From positions 527,805-591,804 of the forward strand of contig CAVZOY010000004.1 of assembly GCA_963777095.1 (NCBI GenBank): a stretch of DNA of 64,000 nt, read 5' to 3'. The position numbers were made by a program, and so were the translations under genes. How positions within the stretch are numbered: the first letter of the stretch is position 1; each line of letters begins with the position of its first letter. This document shows positions 18,902 through 27,946 of this stretch, piece by piece. The DNA is from CAVZOY01 sp963777095 (lineage in GTDB: Bacteria > Actinomycetota > Actinomycetes > Mycobacteriales > Geodermatophilaceae). A model generated the notes under the pieces. It made no database searches. It had not been told where the DNA came from and worked only from the letters and a program-made list of their open reading frames with translations.

Positions 18902-19752
18902 CAGCCGACCACCAGGTCGTAGGCGCGGTGCTCGACGGTGATGCGCTCCATGCCCTGGTCGCGCACCTCGCCGTCGACGTTGAACTCGGTGCCCGGCGGC
19001 AGGCCGACCTCGACCACGGTGCCGCGGGCGTGGCAGACGTCGCGCTGCTCGGCGATCGTGCCGCGGCGCAGGCCCCAGGCGCGGCGGGCGAGCCCGAGGC
19101 GCGAGCCGGCGGGCAGGATCGCGGCGTCGAGCACGCCGTCCTCGGGGTCGGCGGCGTCGATGTCGGCGCCGCCGCCGAACGCGCCGGTGACCGCGACGAT
19201 CGCCTGCCAGGCCTCGCCGTCGAACACCTCCTCGCCGCCGGCGCAGACCGTGCAGCGCAGCGGCTGCTCGGTGACGGCGGCGCGCAGCGCGCCGAGCGGG
19301 TAGGCGAGCGGGCCGAGGAACGACTTGAACGGCTCGGCGCGGCGGGCGGCGGCGGAGGCCAGGCCGGCGCTGGCGACGTTGACGAACGGGCGGCCGTCGG
19401 CGAGGCGGCCGAGCTCCATCGGGCGCAGCTCGGTGCCGGTGGCGGCCAGCTCGCAGGCCTCGTCGGGGTCGGTGGGCAGCTCGGAGGCGCGGGCGAAGTC
19501 GTTGGCCGTGCCGGTCGGGATGACCGCGAGCGGGACGCCCAGGCGGCCGGCGAGCTCGGCGGCGTCGCCGACGGTGCCGTCGCCGCCGGCCACGGCGACG
19601 CGCTCGGGGGCCCATTCGGCGGCGCCCTCGAGGTCCTCGGGATCGCAGCCGCAGGCGCGGACCTCGGCGCCGTGGCGGCGCATCCTGTCCGCGAGCGGCT
19701 CCGGGTCGAGGCCTCCTCCGGAGGCCGCGTTGGCGATCAGCGCGATGCGCAC
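18901..19752 (-). CDS. Diacylglycerol/sphingosine kinase-like lipid kinase (YegS/DagK family)
   Basis: 283 residues, frame intact. N-terminal 'RIALIANAASGGGLDPEPLAD', the nucleotide-binding signature 'VAVAGGDGTVGDAAELAGR' and 'LAVIPTGTANDFARASELP' define the DAGK catalytic family; the C-terminal half carries the substrate domain ('FVNVASAGLASAAARRA', 'GTEFNVDGEV'). Such enzymes phosphorylate diacylglycerol or related membrane lipids. First gene of a four-gene minus-strand unit (lipid kinase, mreB, ADH remnant, VOC). Confidence 0.88.
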   Translation of the reverse strand: MRIALIANAASGGGLDPEPLADRMRRHGAEVRACGCDPEDLEGAAEWAPERVAVAGGDGTVGDAAELAGRLGVPLAVIPTGTANDFARASELPTDPDEACELAATGTELRPMELGRLADGRPFVNVASAGLASAAARRAEPFKSFLGPLAYPLGALRAAVTEQPLRCTVCAGGEEVFDGEAWQAIVAVTGAFGGGADIDAADPEDGVLDAAILPAGSRLGLARRAWGLRRGTIAEQRDVCHARGTVVEVGLPPGTEFNVDGEVRDQGMERITVEHRAYDLVVG

Positions 19753-19760
19753 GCCAGCCC

Positions 19761-19788
19761 AGGCTACCGGCGCGGGGGCGTCTAGACT
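19761..19788. promoter_or_regulatory. Divergent promoter pair between lipid kinase and epimerase
   Basis: Minus-strand TAGCCT (19766-19761) ends 8 nt from the lipid kinase ATG; plus-strand TAGACT (19783-19788) ends 8 nt from the epimerase ATG. Both fit TANNNT at the distance expected for leaderless transcripts, and the whole gap is only 44 bp. Confidence 0.5.
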
Positions 19789-19796
19789 GCCGGCCG

Positions 19797-20217
19797 ATGT
19801 TCGGGCGCATCGACCACGTCGGCCTCGCGGTCACCGACCTCGAGGAGGCGATCGACCTCCACGTCAACGTCTACGGGCTCTCGCTCGTGCACCGCGAGAC
19901 GGTGGCCGAGCAGGGCGTCGAGGCCGCGCTGCTCGACGTCGGCGAGAACCACGTCGAGCTGCTCGCGCCGCTGCACGACGACACGCCGGTCGGCAAGTTC
20001 CTCGCCAAGCGCGGGCCCGGGCTGCACCACGTCGCCTACCAGGTCGACGACATCGAGGCCGTCCTGCGGCGGCTGCGCGACCAGGGGCTGCGGCTGATCG
20101 ACGAGTCGCCGCGCACCGGGATCCGCGCAGTCGCAGGTGGCGTTCCTGCATCCTTCGTCCTCAGGTGGTGTCTTGACCGAGATCGTCCAGCCCGCGGCGG
20201 TCCACGCCCATGGCTGA
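19797..20217 (+). CDS. mce: Methylmalonyl-CoA epimerase
   Basis: VOC-fold enzyme interconverting (R)- and (S)-methylmalonyl-CoA in propionate metabolism. 'MFGRIDHVGLAVTDLEEAI' and 'GVEAALLDVGENHVELLAP' are typical, 'GLHHVAYQVDDIEAVLRRL' carries the second metal His, and 'VAFLHPSSSGGVLTEIVQ' holds the third ligand and active-site Glu. One inserted G near 20,128 separates the last 30 codons (repaired as GIRQSQVAFLHP). About 140 residues, normal length. Followed with overlap by a small conserved-looking gene. Confidence 0.9.
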
Positions 20218-20428
20218 TCCCACGCGCAAGGCGGCGGTCGGCTTCGCCGGCGGCCAGGTGCTCTCGCTGCGGCTGTCGGAGTCGCAGCTGAACGAGCTGC
20301 GCGGCGTGCTGCGCGACGGCCGCGAGCGCTGGCACGAGGTCGAGGCCGCCGACGGCGCCGTCCTGGTCGACGTCGGGCAGGTCGTCTACCTGCGCGTCGA
20401 GTCCGACGAGCACCGCGTCGGCTTCTGA
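20210..20428 (+). CDS. Small protein of unknown function (72 aa)
   Basis: Intact 72-codon frame overlapping the last 8 nt of the epimerase gene. The product begins 'MADPTRKAAVGFAGGQVLSL' and ends 'QVVYLRVESDEHRVGF'. Alternating hydrophobic residues suggest a small beta-rich domain; no cysteine or membrane segment. I do not recognise a family. Codon use matches the neighbours, and overlap with mce supports translation. Confidence 0.65.
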   Translation: MADPTRKAAVGFAGGQVLSLRLSESQLNELRGVLRDGRERWHEVEAADGAVLVDVGQVVYLRVESDEHRVGF

Positions 20429-20947
20429 GCACGCGCCGCCAAGCAGTCCCTGCGGGTCCGCGCCAACGCGCTCGACCTCGCGCTCTACAAGCGGGTGCGC
20501 AACCTCGCGCGCACGCCTGAGACGGTGCGGTGGGTGCGCCGCTACTCCGCGCTCGGCGAGCACGGCGCTCGTCTGGCTCGGCGCTCGGGCTGGCGGGCGC
20601 GGCGCTCGACCGGCCGGCGCGCCCGCGCTGGATCCGGGCGACGGCGGTCGTCGGCTGCGCGTACCTGACCTCGAGCTCGATCAAGTGGTCGATCGGGCGC
20701 CCGCGGCCGGTGGTCGAGGACCTGCCGCACCTGATGGCGACGCCGACCGGCCTGTCGTTCCCGTCCTCGCACTCGACGTCGTCGTTCGCCGCGGCGCGGG
20801 CGTTCACCGGGCTGCTGCCGACCGGGCCGCTGTACTGCGCGCGCGACGGCGATGGCGCTCTCGCGCCTCTACCTCGGCGTGCACTACCCGTCCGACGTCG
20901 CCGCCGGCGCCGGGCTCGGGACGCTGCTGGGGAGCTTCGGCCGATGA
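20425..20947 (+). CDS. PAP2-family membrane phosphatase (frameshifted)
   Basis: Type 2 phosphatidic acid phosphatase superfamily: 'SSIKWSIGRPRPVVEDLP' (motif 1, KxxxxxxRP), 'GLSFPSSHSTSSFAAARAF' (motif 2, PSxH) and 'SRLYLGVHYPSDVAAGAGLG' (motif 3, SRxxxxxHxxxD) are complete. Hydrophobic segments between them fit a membrane enzyme acting on lipid phosphates or undecaprenyl pyrophosphate. At least three +1 shifts are present (two near 20,570-20,585 and one near 20,840). No ATG or GTG is available at the start; a CTG overlapping the upstream TGA (CTGA, 20425) or an unrepaired error is possible. Stop overlaps ychF. Confidence 0.82.
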
Positions 20948-22028
20948 TGAAGGTCGGCATCGTGGGGATGCCCAACGCGGGCAAGTCCTCGCTGTTCAAC
21001 GCGCTGTCGCAGGCGGGCGCGCAGGCGGCGAACTACCCGTTCACGACGATCGAGCCGAACGTCGCGGTCGTGGGGGTCGAGGACGAGCGGCTGGACGAGG
21101 TCGCGCGCGTGGTGCGCTCCTCGAACGTGGTGCCGGACACGATCGAGTTCCACGACATCGCCGGGCTCGTGGCGGGCGCGCACAAGGGCGAGGGGCTCGG
21201 CAACCAGTTCCTGGCCAACATCCGCGAGACCGACGCGCTGCTGCACGTGGTGCGCGCGCACGACGACCCGAACGTGATCCACCCCGACGGGCGCGTCGAC
21301 CCGGCGGCGGACATGGACACGATCGAGACCGAGCTGATCTACGCCGACCTCGAGCAGGCCGAGCGCCGGCACGCGCGGGTCGTGCGCGAGGCGCGCTCGG
21401 GCGACCGCGCGGCGGTCGCCGAGGAGAAGTGGCTGGGCGCGGTCATCGAGGCGCTGCAGGCGGGGCGGCCCGTGCGCTCGGTGCCGGTGCCGGAGGACGC
21501 GCCGAACGCGGCGCGCGACCTCGGCGCGCTGACCGCCAAGCCGGTGCTCTACGTCGCGAACGTGTCCGAGGGCGACGACGAGGTGCCCGCCGTGGTGGCC
21601 GAGCACGCCGCCGGCCGCGACGCCGCGGCGGTGGCGATCTCCTCGCGGCTCGAGGCCGAGCTCTCCGAGCTCGAGGACGAGGAGGCGGGCACGATGCGCG
21701 AGGAGCTCGGGATCTCCGAGTCCGGGCCTGCAGCGCGTCGTGCACGGGCGCGTTCTCGCTGCTCGACCTGATCGCGTTCTTCACGGCGGGCGAGGACAAG
21801 CCGGCGCAGTCCTGGCACCTGCGCCGCGGGCTCTCGGCCTGGCACGCGGCGGGCGAGATCCACTCCGACATCCAGCGCGGGTTCGTGCGCGCCGAGGTGA
21901 TCGGGTGGGACGCGCTGGTCGAGGCCGGCGGCTACGCCCCGGCGCGCGACAAGGGCGTGCTGCGGCTCGAGGGCCGCGACTACGCGATGCAGGACGGCGA
22001 CGTGATCACCGTCAAGTTCACGCCCTAA
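20944..22028 (+). CDS. ychF: Redox-regulated ATPase YchF (Obg/OLA1 family)
   Basis: P-loop ATPase of the Obg-like OLA1 branch, ribosome-associated. 'VGIVGMPNAGKSSLFNALSQ' is G1, 'NYPFTTIEPN' follows, 'FHDIAGLVAGAHKGEGLGN' is G3 with the YchF-specific sequence, and the C-terminal TGS-like domain ends 'DYAMQDGDVITVKFTP'. In place of the GTPase NKxD, YchF proteins have NxxE, seen here as 'VANVSEG'. Two inserted bases near 21,725-21,755 shift the frame before the C-terminal domain. ATG 20944 overlaps the PAP2 stop; the next codon is also ATG. About 360 residues. Confidence 0.95.
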
Positions 22029-22071
22029 GCCGGCGTCTGACCCCTGGTCGAGGGTTCATACTCGGCGCGCC

Positions 22072-22939
22072 ATGGACGGAGGCCGCGTTCTCGTCGTCGC
22101 CGAGGGCGGTCACGAGCCACTCGTCCGCGCGCTCGCCGCGGAGGGCCACGAGGTCGACGCGCGGCTGCCCGCGGAGGCGCTCGGCCCGACGCCCGACGTC
22201 ATCGTCGTCGTGCGCGCCGACCCCGCGGCGGCGGTGCTCGCCGCGCTCGAGCGGCGCGCGCGGCTGCCGGTCGCGCCCGTGATCGTGCTCAGCGGGGCCG
22301 CGCCGCCGAAGGTGCGCGCGTCGCTGCTGCGCGCCGGCGCGCACACCTGCCTGCAGGACCCCGTCGACCCGGGCGAGCTGCTCGCCGCCGTCGCGGGCGC
22401 GCTGGCGGTCAAGCGCGGCCGCGACGCCGAGCCGAGCCCGAGGGCCTCACCGACCCGGTCACGGGCCTCGGCAACCGCCGCCTCGGCGAGCGCGAGCTCG
22501 ACCTCTTCGTCGCCCGCTCGACCCGCCACGGCCACGCGCTCGCGCTCGTCAAGGCCGGGCTCGACGGCTTCGACGCGCTCGCGCCCGGGGCACACGGACG
22601 CCGTGCTCCACGACGCCGGCGCGCGGCTTCGCGCGCACGCTGCGCAGCGGCGACGTGATCGTGCGCTGGGAGGGCGACGAGTTCCTGATGATGCTCCCCG
22701 ACACCGACCGCGAGGGCACCCACCGCGCCGCCGAGCGCCTCCGCCGCTGCATCTCCGCCGCCCCGTTCACGGTCGGCGCCGAGACCGTCGAGCTGACCGC
22801 CTCGGTCGGCTGGGCGGGCTGGCTGGGCGAGGACCCGCGCGAGTTCAAGCTGCGCGTCGACCGCTGGCTGGGGCAGGCGCGCGAGGCGGGCGGCGACGCG
22901 GTGCGGCCGGGGGTGACGCGGGGCGACTCGCGGAGTTGA
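22072..22939 (+). CDS. Receiver-like protein with a degenerate GGDEF domain
   Basis: About 288 residues. The first 120 resemble a response-regulator fold ('GRVLVVAEGGHEPLVRALA', 'PVIVLSGAAPPKVRASLLRA') but a clear phospho-acceptor Asp is not obvious. The C-terminal part starts with 'LTDPVTGLGNRRLGERELD', the usual GGDEF opening, and its active site reads 'VRWEGDEFLMML': E-G-D-E-F instead of GG[DE]EF. Diguanylate cyclase activity is therefore doubtful; a c-di-GMP or GTP-sensing role is equally possible. At least one shift lies near 22,440 and another near 22,625. It stands alone after ychF, converging on the LuxR gene across a palindromic element. Confidence 0.78.
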
Positions 22940-22956
22940 CGGTGGCGCCGGCGGAG

Positions 22957-23153
22957 GTCAAAGGCGGCTGGGTAGGGAGTGGAGTTCGGACTGCGAGTGG
23001 CGGCAACGATACTGTCCTGAGGTCGCCTGGCGACCGCTAGGCAGGACAAGGGAAGTCTGCTTGCCTATGGGATGCAGGCGAAAAGAGGGCAGGACGGTGG
23101 CCGCGCGCGCGGTGGAACTCGCTCCTTACCCAGCCGCCGTTGACGTTCAGCCC
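22957..23153. repeat. Palindromic intergenic element A
   Basis: Left arm GGCGGCTGGGTAGGGAG at 22963-22979; right arm, inverted, at 23122-23153, reading GGGCTGAACGTCAACGGC then GGCTGGGTAAGGAG on the minus strand. Similarity of the two arms extends inward (GAGTTC on both). The interior has nested stems and much lower GC than its surroundings. The element lies between the convergent GGDEF and LuxR genes. The right arm is 31/32 identical to the left arm of element B at 54,935. No coding capacity is supported. Confidence 0.7.
23013..23048 (+). ncRNA. Nested hairpin inside element A (possible structured RNA)
   Basis: Outer stem TGTCCTG (23013-23019) pairs with CAGGACA (23042-23048); inside it GGTCGC (23021-23026), loop CTG, GCGACC (23030-23035) forms a perfect inner hairpin. 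A second copy of GGCAGGAC at 23088-23095 could compete for the 5' strand. It resembles no RNA family I know; transcription is not shown. It may simply be a bidirectional terminator structure. Confidence 0.4.
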
Positions 23154-23202
23154 TCGGCCGCCTAGCGAGGCGCAGGCGCGGCGCCGCGACTGGCCGGCCC
23201 TG

Positions 23203-23220
23203 ATGTGGGGGATCCCACAT
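23203..23220 (-). terminator. Candidate hairpin terminator downstream of the LuxR gene
   Basis: ATGTGGG (23203-23209) and CCCACAT (23214-23220) form a perfect 7-bp stem with a 4-nt loop, 3 nt after the LuxR stop codon. No T-run follows on the minus strand, so it may act with other factors. Confidence 0.45.
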
Positions 23221-23223
23221 GGT

Positions 23224-25966
23224 TTACGGCAGGCGCCGGGCCAGCTCGGTCCGCGAGCGCACGCCGAGCTTGCGGTAGACGCGCGTGAGGTTCGCCTCCA
23301 CCGTGCGCTCGGAGACGAACAGCTCTCCCGCGATCTCGCGATTCGAGCGGCCCGCCGCGGCCAGCTCGGCGACGCCGCGCTCGGTCGCCGTGAGCTCGGC
23401 GTCGTCGCTGGGCCGGCGGCCGCCGAGCCGCGCCGCCTCGGCGCGGGCGCGGTCGGCCCACCGCGCTGCGCCCAGCGCCTCGAACGCCGCCTCGGCCTCG
23501 GCCAGCGACGCCCGCGCGGCGGCGCGCTGCTTGGCTCGTCGCTGCGCGCTCCCGAGCGCGAGCTCGGTGCGGGCAGCGCGAACGGCATGTCGAGCGCGCG
23601 GTGCTGCTCGACCGCGCCGGCGAGCTCACGCAGCGCGGCGTCCGTGTCGCCCTCGGCGGCCAGCAGCAGGCCGCGGCAGCGAGCGGCGGCGGCGCGTAAC
23701 CAGGGCCAGCGCGCCGCCGCGTCGAGCTCGGCCGCGAGTGCGCGCGCCCGCTCGACGTCGCCGAGCATGAGGAGCGCGTCGATCGCCTCCGCGTGAACCG
23801 GGAGCACGCCGAGCTCGCCGACCTCGCCCTCGCGCAGCAGCGCGACCACGGGTCGAACGCGGCCCACGCCTCGTCGCCTGCCCGGCGGAGAGCGCGAGGT
23901 GCCCGAGCGCCCAGCGGTTCTGCGCCGCCGCGAAGCGGTGCTCGGCCCGTTCGGCGATGGCCAGGCCCTCCTCGGCGGCGGCGCGACCGCCGTCGCCGCG
24001 CCGAGGTGCGCCTCGGCGAGCGCGCGGACGTAGAGCAGCACGGTGCGTTCCGTCCGCTGATCGGTCTGCTCCGACGCGGTCAGACCGCGGATCGCCAGCT
24101 CGCGTGCTTCGTGGAAGCGGCCGGCGCGCGACTCGAGCTCGCTGAGCGCGAACAGCAGGCCGGTGCTGAGCGGATCGCCGCCGGCCGCCTGGGCCTGCGC
24201 GAGCGCGTGCGGAGCCGGGCTCGCGCAGCGGCGAGCTCGCCTCGGTACATCAGCAGCAGCCCGCGACGGCGCTCGGCGAGTCGTCGATCGAGGCCACACC
24301 GGGCGCGCCCTCGAGTGCCAGCGCCCGCTCGATCGCCGGAGACGCGTCGGCCCAGCGGCCGCGCAGCGCCTGGATGCAGGCGAGGTTGGCGAGGGCCCGC
24401 GCCGCCGACTCGAGCGGCTCGGAGGCCTGCGCGAGCTCCGCGGCGCTCGCGGCGTGCGCTCCGCCTACGAGGAGCTCGGCACGCAGCAGGTGCGTAAGCG
24501 CGAGTCGGCGCAGGACGACGACACGCGCGGCCGGGTCGTCGCCCGCCTCGCCGAGCGCCTGCTCGGCGAGATCGCGGGCCTCGAGGATGCTGCCGTCGTA
24601 GGTGGCGAGCATCGCGAGCCGCACGAGCACCGAGGCGCGCTGGGCGGGGTCGGCCAGCTCGAGCGCGTCGTGCAGCAGCCGCTCGCGCGCCCGGTGTCGC
24701 CGGCGGCGAACGCGAGGTCGGAGCCCTCGAGGATGAGCGCGGCGCGCTCGGCCGCGGGCTCGGCGGGCGCGAGCCGCAGCGCGTGCTCGACGAGTTGGAG
24801 GGCGGCGTCGGGGGCGCCGCGCGCTGCGGCACGACGGGCCGCCTCGGCGACGATCTGAGCGCGCGCGGTCGGGTGCCTGCGCGGCCAGCGCGACGTGCAG
24901 CGCGCGCTGTTCGAAGTCCTCGACCAGGTCGGCGAGCCGGCGGTGGAGGAGGCGGAGACGGTCGGGCCGCAGCCGCGCGGTGGCGACGGAACCGAAGAGA
25001 GGATGCGCGAGCCGCAGGCGGTCGTCCTCGAGCTGGAGCACGCCGCTCTGCCAGCGCCTCCTCGATCCCGCCGGGGCCTCGTCCGCGATGGCGCCGACGA
25101 CCGCGGGCTGCGGCTCGGCCAGCGCCGCCACGGCGGCGAGCACCAGCTGCGCGGCGGGCGACAGCGCGCTGAGCCGCTCGCCGACGACACCCTCGAGCGT
25201 CTCCGGCTCGGGCAGCGCCGCGGTCGGCGCGAGCCCGCCCTCGTGGCGCAGGAGCGCGCGAGCGAGCTCGAGCCCGTACAGCGGGTTGCCGCCCGCGGCG
25301 GCGTGGACCCGCAGCAGCAGCGGCCGCGCGAGCCGCAACCCGAGCCGCTCCGGAGCAGCGTGTGCATGTCCGCGGGCCGAGCGGCGCGAGCGGGACGCGC
25401 AGGACGCGCGCGTCGTCCCACGCGTCGAGCCCCAGCGGCAGGCCGGCGGGGCGGTCGCTGCGCCGCGCCAGCAGCGCGAGCAACGGTTCGCCGGCCAGAC
25501 GCCGCAGCGCGAACGTGAGCGCCCGCGCCGAGTCGGCGTCGAGCCACTGCAGGTCGTCGATGGCGAGCCCCACCGGCTGCGGTTCGCTCAGCGCGCGCAG
25601 CGCCCCCAGCGTGGCGACCGCGATCGCCCGCTGGTCGGGTGCTGCGCCGTCCGGGTCGGCGAGCAGCAGCGCGACCTCGAGCGCGCGGCGCTGCGGGCCG
25701 GGCAGCCCCTCGAGCGCGTCGAGCTCGGGCCGCAGCAGGTCGCCGAGCGCTGCGTAGGAGAGCGCCTGCTCGGCCTCCGACGGGCGCGCCTCGAGCACCC
25801 GCAGCCCTCGCTCGCGCGCCGCGCCGACCGCGAGCTGCCAGAGGGCGCTCTTGCCGATGCCCGCGTCGCCCTCGATCGCGAGCGCGGCGCTCCCCGCAGC
25901 GAGGAGCTCGAGGCTCTCGAGAGCCGTCGCCACCTCCTGCTCTCGACCGACCAGGGTGGGCCCCAT
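23224..25966 (-). CDS. Large ATP-binding LuxR-family transcriptional regulator (LAL), multiply frameshifted
   Basis: About 900-residue regulator: an N-terminal STAND-type NTPase ('MGPTLVGREQEVATALESLE', Walker A 'IEGDAGIGKSALWQL', Walker B 'VGLAIDDLQWLDADSARAL'), a long alpha-helical repeat region, and a C-terminal LuxR helix-turn-helix ending 'LGVRSRTELARRLP'. LAL proteins switch on pathway genes after ligand binding. Many +1 shifts break the middle; translation is unambiguous only at both ends. Start ATG 25966, 21 nt after the exonuclease stop. Target genes are not evident; there is no biosynthetic cluster beside it. Confidence 0.87.
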
Positions 25967-25987
25967 GGCAGGCCGACCGTATCCGGC

Positions 25988-26847
25988 TCAGGCCTCCTCG
26001 GCCAGCTTCTCGAGCCGCTCCGCCAGCCGGTTCATGCCGAGCTCCTGCGCCGCCGCGGCGCCGCCCGCCCAGTCGGCTCGCGGTCCTCGACGGCGTCGAG
26101 CTCGACCTCCACCAGCGTCGCGATCTCCTTGAACGAGCGCAGCTCGTCGGCCTGCTCGATCAGCGCGCGCCGGACCGACGGCTTCTCGCGGATCGCGCCG
26201 AGGATCGCGTGCTCGAGGTCGCCCTTGCGCTGGAGGATGTCCGCCGCGGTCTTGGCGCCGATGCCCTTCGCGCCCGGCAGGCCGTCGGACGGGTCGCCGC
26301 GCAGCGCGATGAAGTCCGGGACCTGCTCGGGCCCGATGCCGTAGCGCTCGCGCACCTCGTCCGGGCCCATCTCGGTGAAGCCCTTGCGCGCCTGCTGCAT
26401 CAGGACGTGGACGTTCTCCGTCGCGCACTGGAAGAGGTCGCGGTCGCCGGTGAAGATCAGCGCCTTGCCGCCCGCGCGCTCCTCGGCGAGCGCGAGCGAG
26501 TGCAGGAGGTCGTCGGCCTCGAGCCCGTCGTGGTCGAGCACGGTCCAGCCGAACGCCTCGTACAGCGCCGGCGCCTTCGCCCACTGCGAGGCGAGCCCGT
26601 CGGGCATCGGCGGGCGGTCGGCGTGGTAGGCGGGGAACGCGTCGGTGCGGTAGTCGGCCGCCTCGGCGCCGAAGCACATGACGATCGCGCGCGGCGCGTG
26701 CTCCTCGATCACCTGCAGCGTCACGTTGACCGAGCCCAGCAGCGCGTTGACCGGCTGGTCGTCGGGGCCGGTGATCGAGTCCGGCAGCGCGTAGAACGCG
26801 CGGTAGAGCAGGTGCGGGGCGTCGGCGACGAGCAGCGGTCCGGCCAT
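25988..26847 (-). CDS. 5'-3' exonuclease (PolI N-terminal/FEN-like domain), stand-alone
   Basis: About 285-residue flap-endonuclease-like protein without a polymerase domain. 'PLLVADAPHLLYRAFYALPD' carries the first metal Asp, 'LDHDGLEADDLLHSLALAEE' and 'ALIFTGDRDLFQCATENV' hold the acidic cluster, and the helix-hairpin-helix reads 'GDPSDGLPGAKGIGAKTAADILQRKGD'-like (positions about 185-210). It could process 5' flaps or Okazaki primers alongside PolA. A +1 shift near 26,085 affects only the C-terminus. ATG 26847 chosen over the preceding GTG because the -10 element ends 6 nt upstream. Confidence 0.88.
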
Positions 26848-26853
26848 CACCGC

Positions 26854-26863
26854 AACCTATAGT
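26854..26863. promoter_or_regulatory. Overlapping divergent -10 elements (exonuclease / MaoC)
   Basis: In AACCTATAGT the plus strand reads TATAGT (26858-26863), 7 nt before the MaoC ATG, and the minus strand reads TAGGTT (26859-26854), 6 nt before the exonuclease ATG. The two hexamers share 2 bp, so a single site would fire leaderless transcripts in both directions. Confidence 0.55.
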
Positions 26864-26870
26864 GCCGCGC

Positions 26871-27328
26871 ATGACGACGATCACCGGACTCGACCAGCTC
26901 AAGGAGGCCGAGGGCCAGGACCTCGGGACGAGCGACTGGCACGAGGTCACCCAGAAGGACATCGACACGTTCGCCGACGTCACCGGCGACCACCAGTGGA
27001 TCCACGTCGACCCCGAGCGCGCCAAGGACACGCCGTTCGGCGGCACGATCGCCCACGGCTACTACACGCTCTCGCTGGCGCCCCGCTTCTCCGAGCGAGA
27101 TCCTCAAGTTCGAGGGCTTCGCGTTCGGCATCAACTACGGGCTCAACAAGGTCCGCTTCCCGGCGCCGCTGCCGGTCGGCGGCAAGGTGCGCATGAGCGC
27201 CAAGCTCGCCGGCGTCGAGCCGATCCAGGGCGGCGCCCAGGTCACGCTCGAGCTGACCTTCGAGCACGAGGGCACCGAGAAGCCCGTGTGCGTCGCGGAG
27301 ACGCTCGCGCGCGCTCTACGAGGGCTGA
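26871..27328 (+). CDS. MaoC-like (R)-hydratase
   Basis: Hot-dog-fold hydratase of 150 residues. 'DWHEVTQKDIDTFADVTGDH' then 'QWIHVDPERAKDTPFGGTIA' followed by HGY is the (R)-specific enoyl-CoA hydratase signature with catalytic Asp and His (DVTGDxxxxHxD). Later 'GINYGLNKVRFPAPLPVGG' is also typical. Two inserted bases (near 27,097 and near 27,315) interrupt the frame. It probably hydrates enoyl-CoA in lipid or polyhydroxyalkanoate metabolism. Divergent from the exonuclease gene; its 3' end overlaps the convergent HAD gene by 13 nt. Confidence 0.88.
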
Positions 27329-27946
27329 AGCAGCCCCGGCAGCTCGGCCATGTCGGTGAACACGCGGGCGGCGCCGTCGAGCCGCTCGCGCCGGCGTCGT
27401 GCCGGCGTAGCCGAACACGGTCATCCCGGCGCGCGACGCCCGCCTCGACGCCCGCGGGCGAGTCCTCCACCACCGCGCACTCGCCCGGCTCCCAGCCCAT
27501 CGTCGCCGCCGCGTGCAGGAACAGGTCGGGCGCCGGCTTGCCGTGCTCGACCTCGTGGCGCTGAAGATCCGGCCCTCGAAGCGGTCCCACAGCCCGGTGT
27601 GGCCGAGCGTGAAGCGCATCTTCTCGACCGACGCGCTCGAGGCCACGCAGTTGGGCAGCGCGATCGCGTCGAGCGCGGCCAGCACGCCCGGCACCGGCCG
27701 CAGCTCCTTCTCGAAGGCGGCGAACATCGCGTCGAGGTAGCGGCGGCGGAAGCCCTCGGGCAGCCCGCCGCGCTCGTCGGCGTAGGCGATGACGGTCTTC
27801 CACGAGCGGCCCATGAACGTCTCGACCGACGCCTCCGGCGTCATCGGCATGCCGATGTCGGTCAGCAGCCCGGCGAGCACGCGGTTGGAGATCGCCTCGG
27901 AGTCGACCAGGACCCCGTCGCAGTCGAAGATGACCGAGCGGATCAG
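27316..27946 (-). CDS. HAD-superfamily phosphatase, beta-phosphoglucomutase-like
   Basis: About 209 residues. Motif I 'IFDCDGVLVDSEAISN' has the nucleophile and general acid Asp pair, the cap begins 'AGLLTDIGMPMTPEASVETF' including GRSW downstream, motif II is 'VASSASVEKMRF', the Lys is in 'HGKPAPDLFLHA' and motif IV is 'CAVVEDSPAGVEAG'. Substrate is a sugar phosphate or similar small phosphoester. Two shifts near 27,560 and 27,405. No ATG/GTG/TTG precedes motif I in frame; a CTG (27946) overlapping the upstream TGA is the likely start, or an error hides one. Confidence 0.87.

Noticed and set aside
22990..23110. tRNA, tmRNA, RNase P or SRP RNA in element A
   Set aside because: No TTCG-type T-loop, CCA end, or conserved core of these RNAs could be found; only hairpins with inverted arms.
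23224..25966. LuxR-type regulator as part of a biosynthetic gene cluster
   Set aside because: Flanking genes are housekeeping (exonuclease, GGDEF protein); no synthase or tailoring genes occur.
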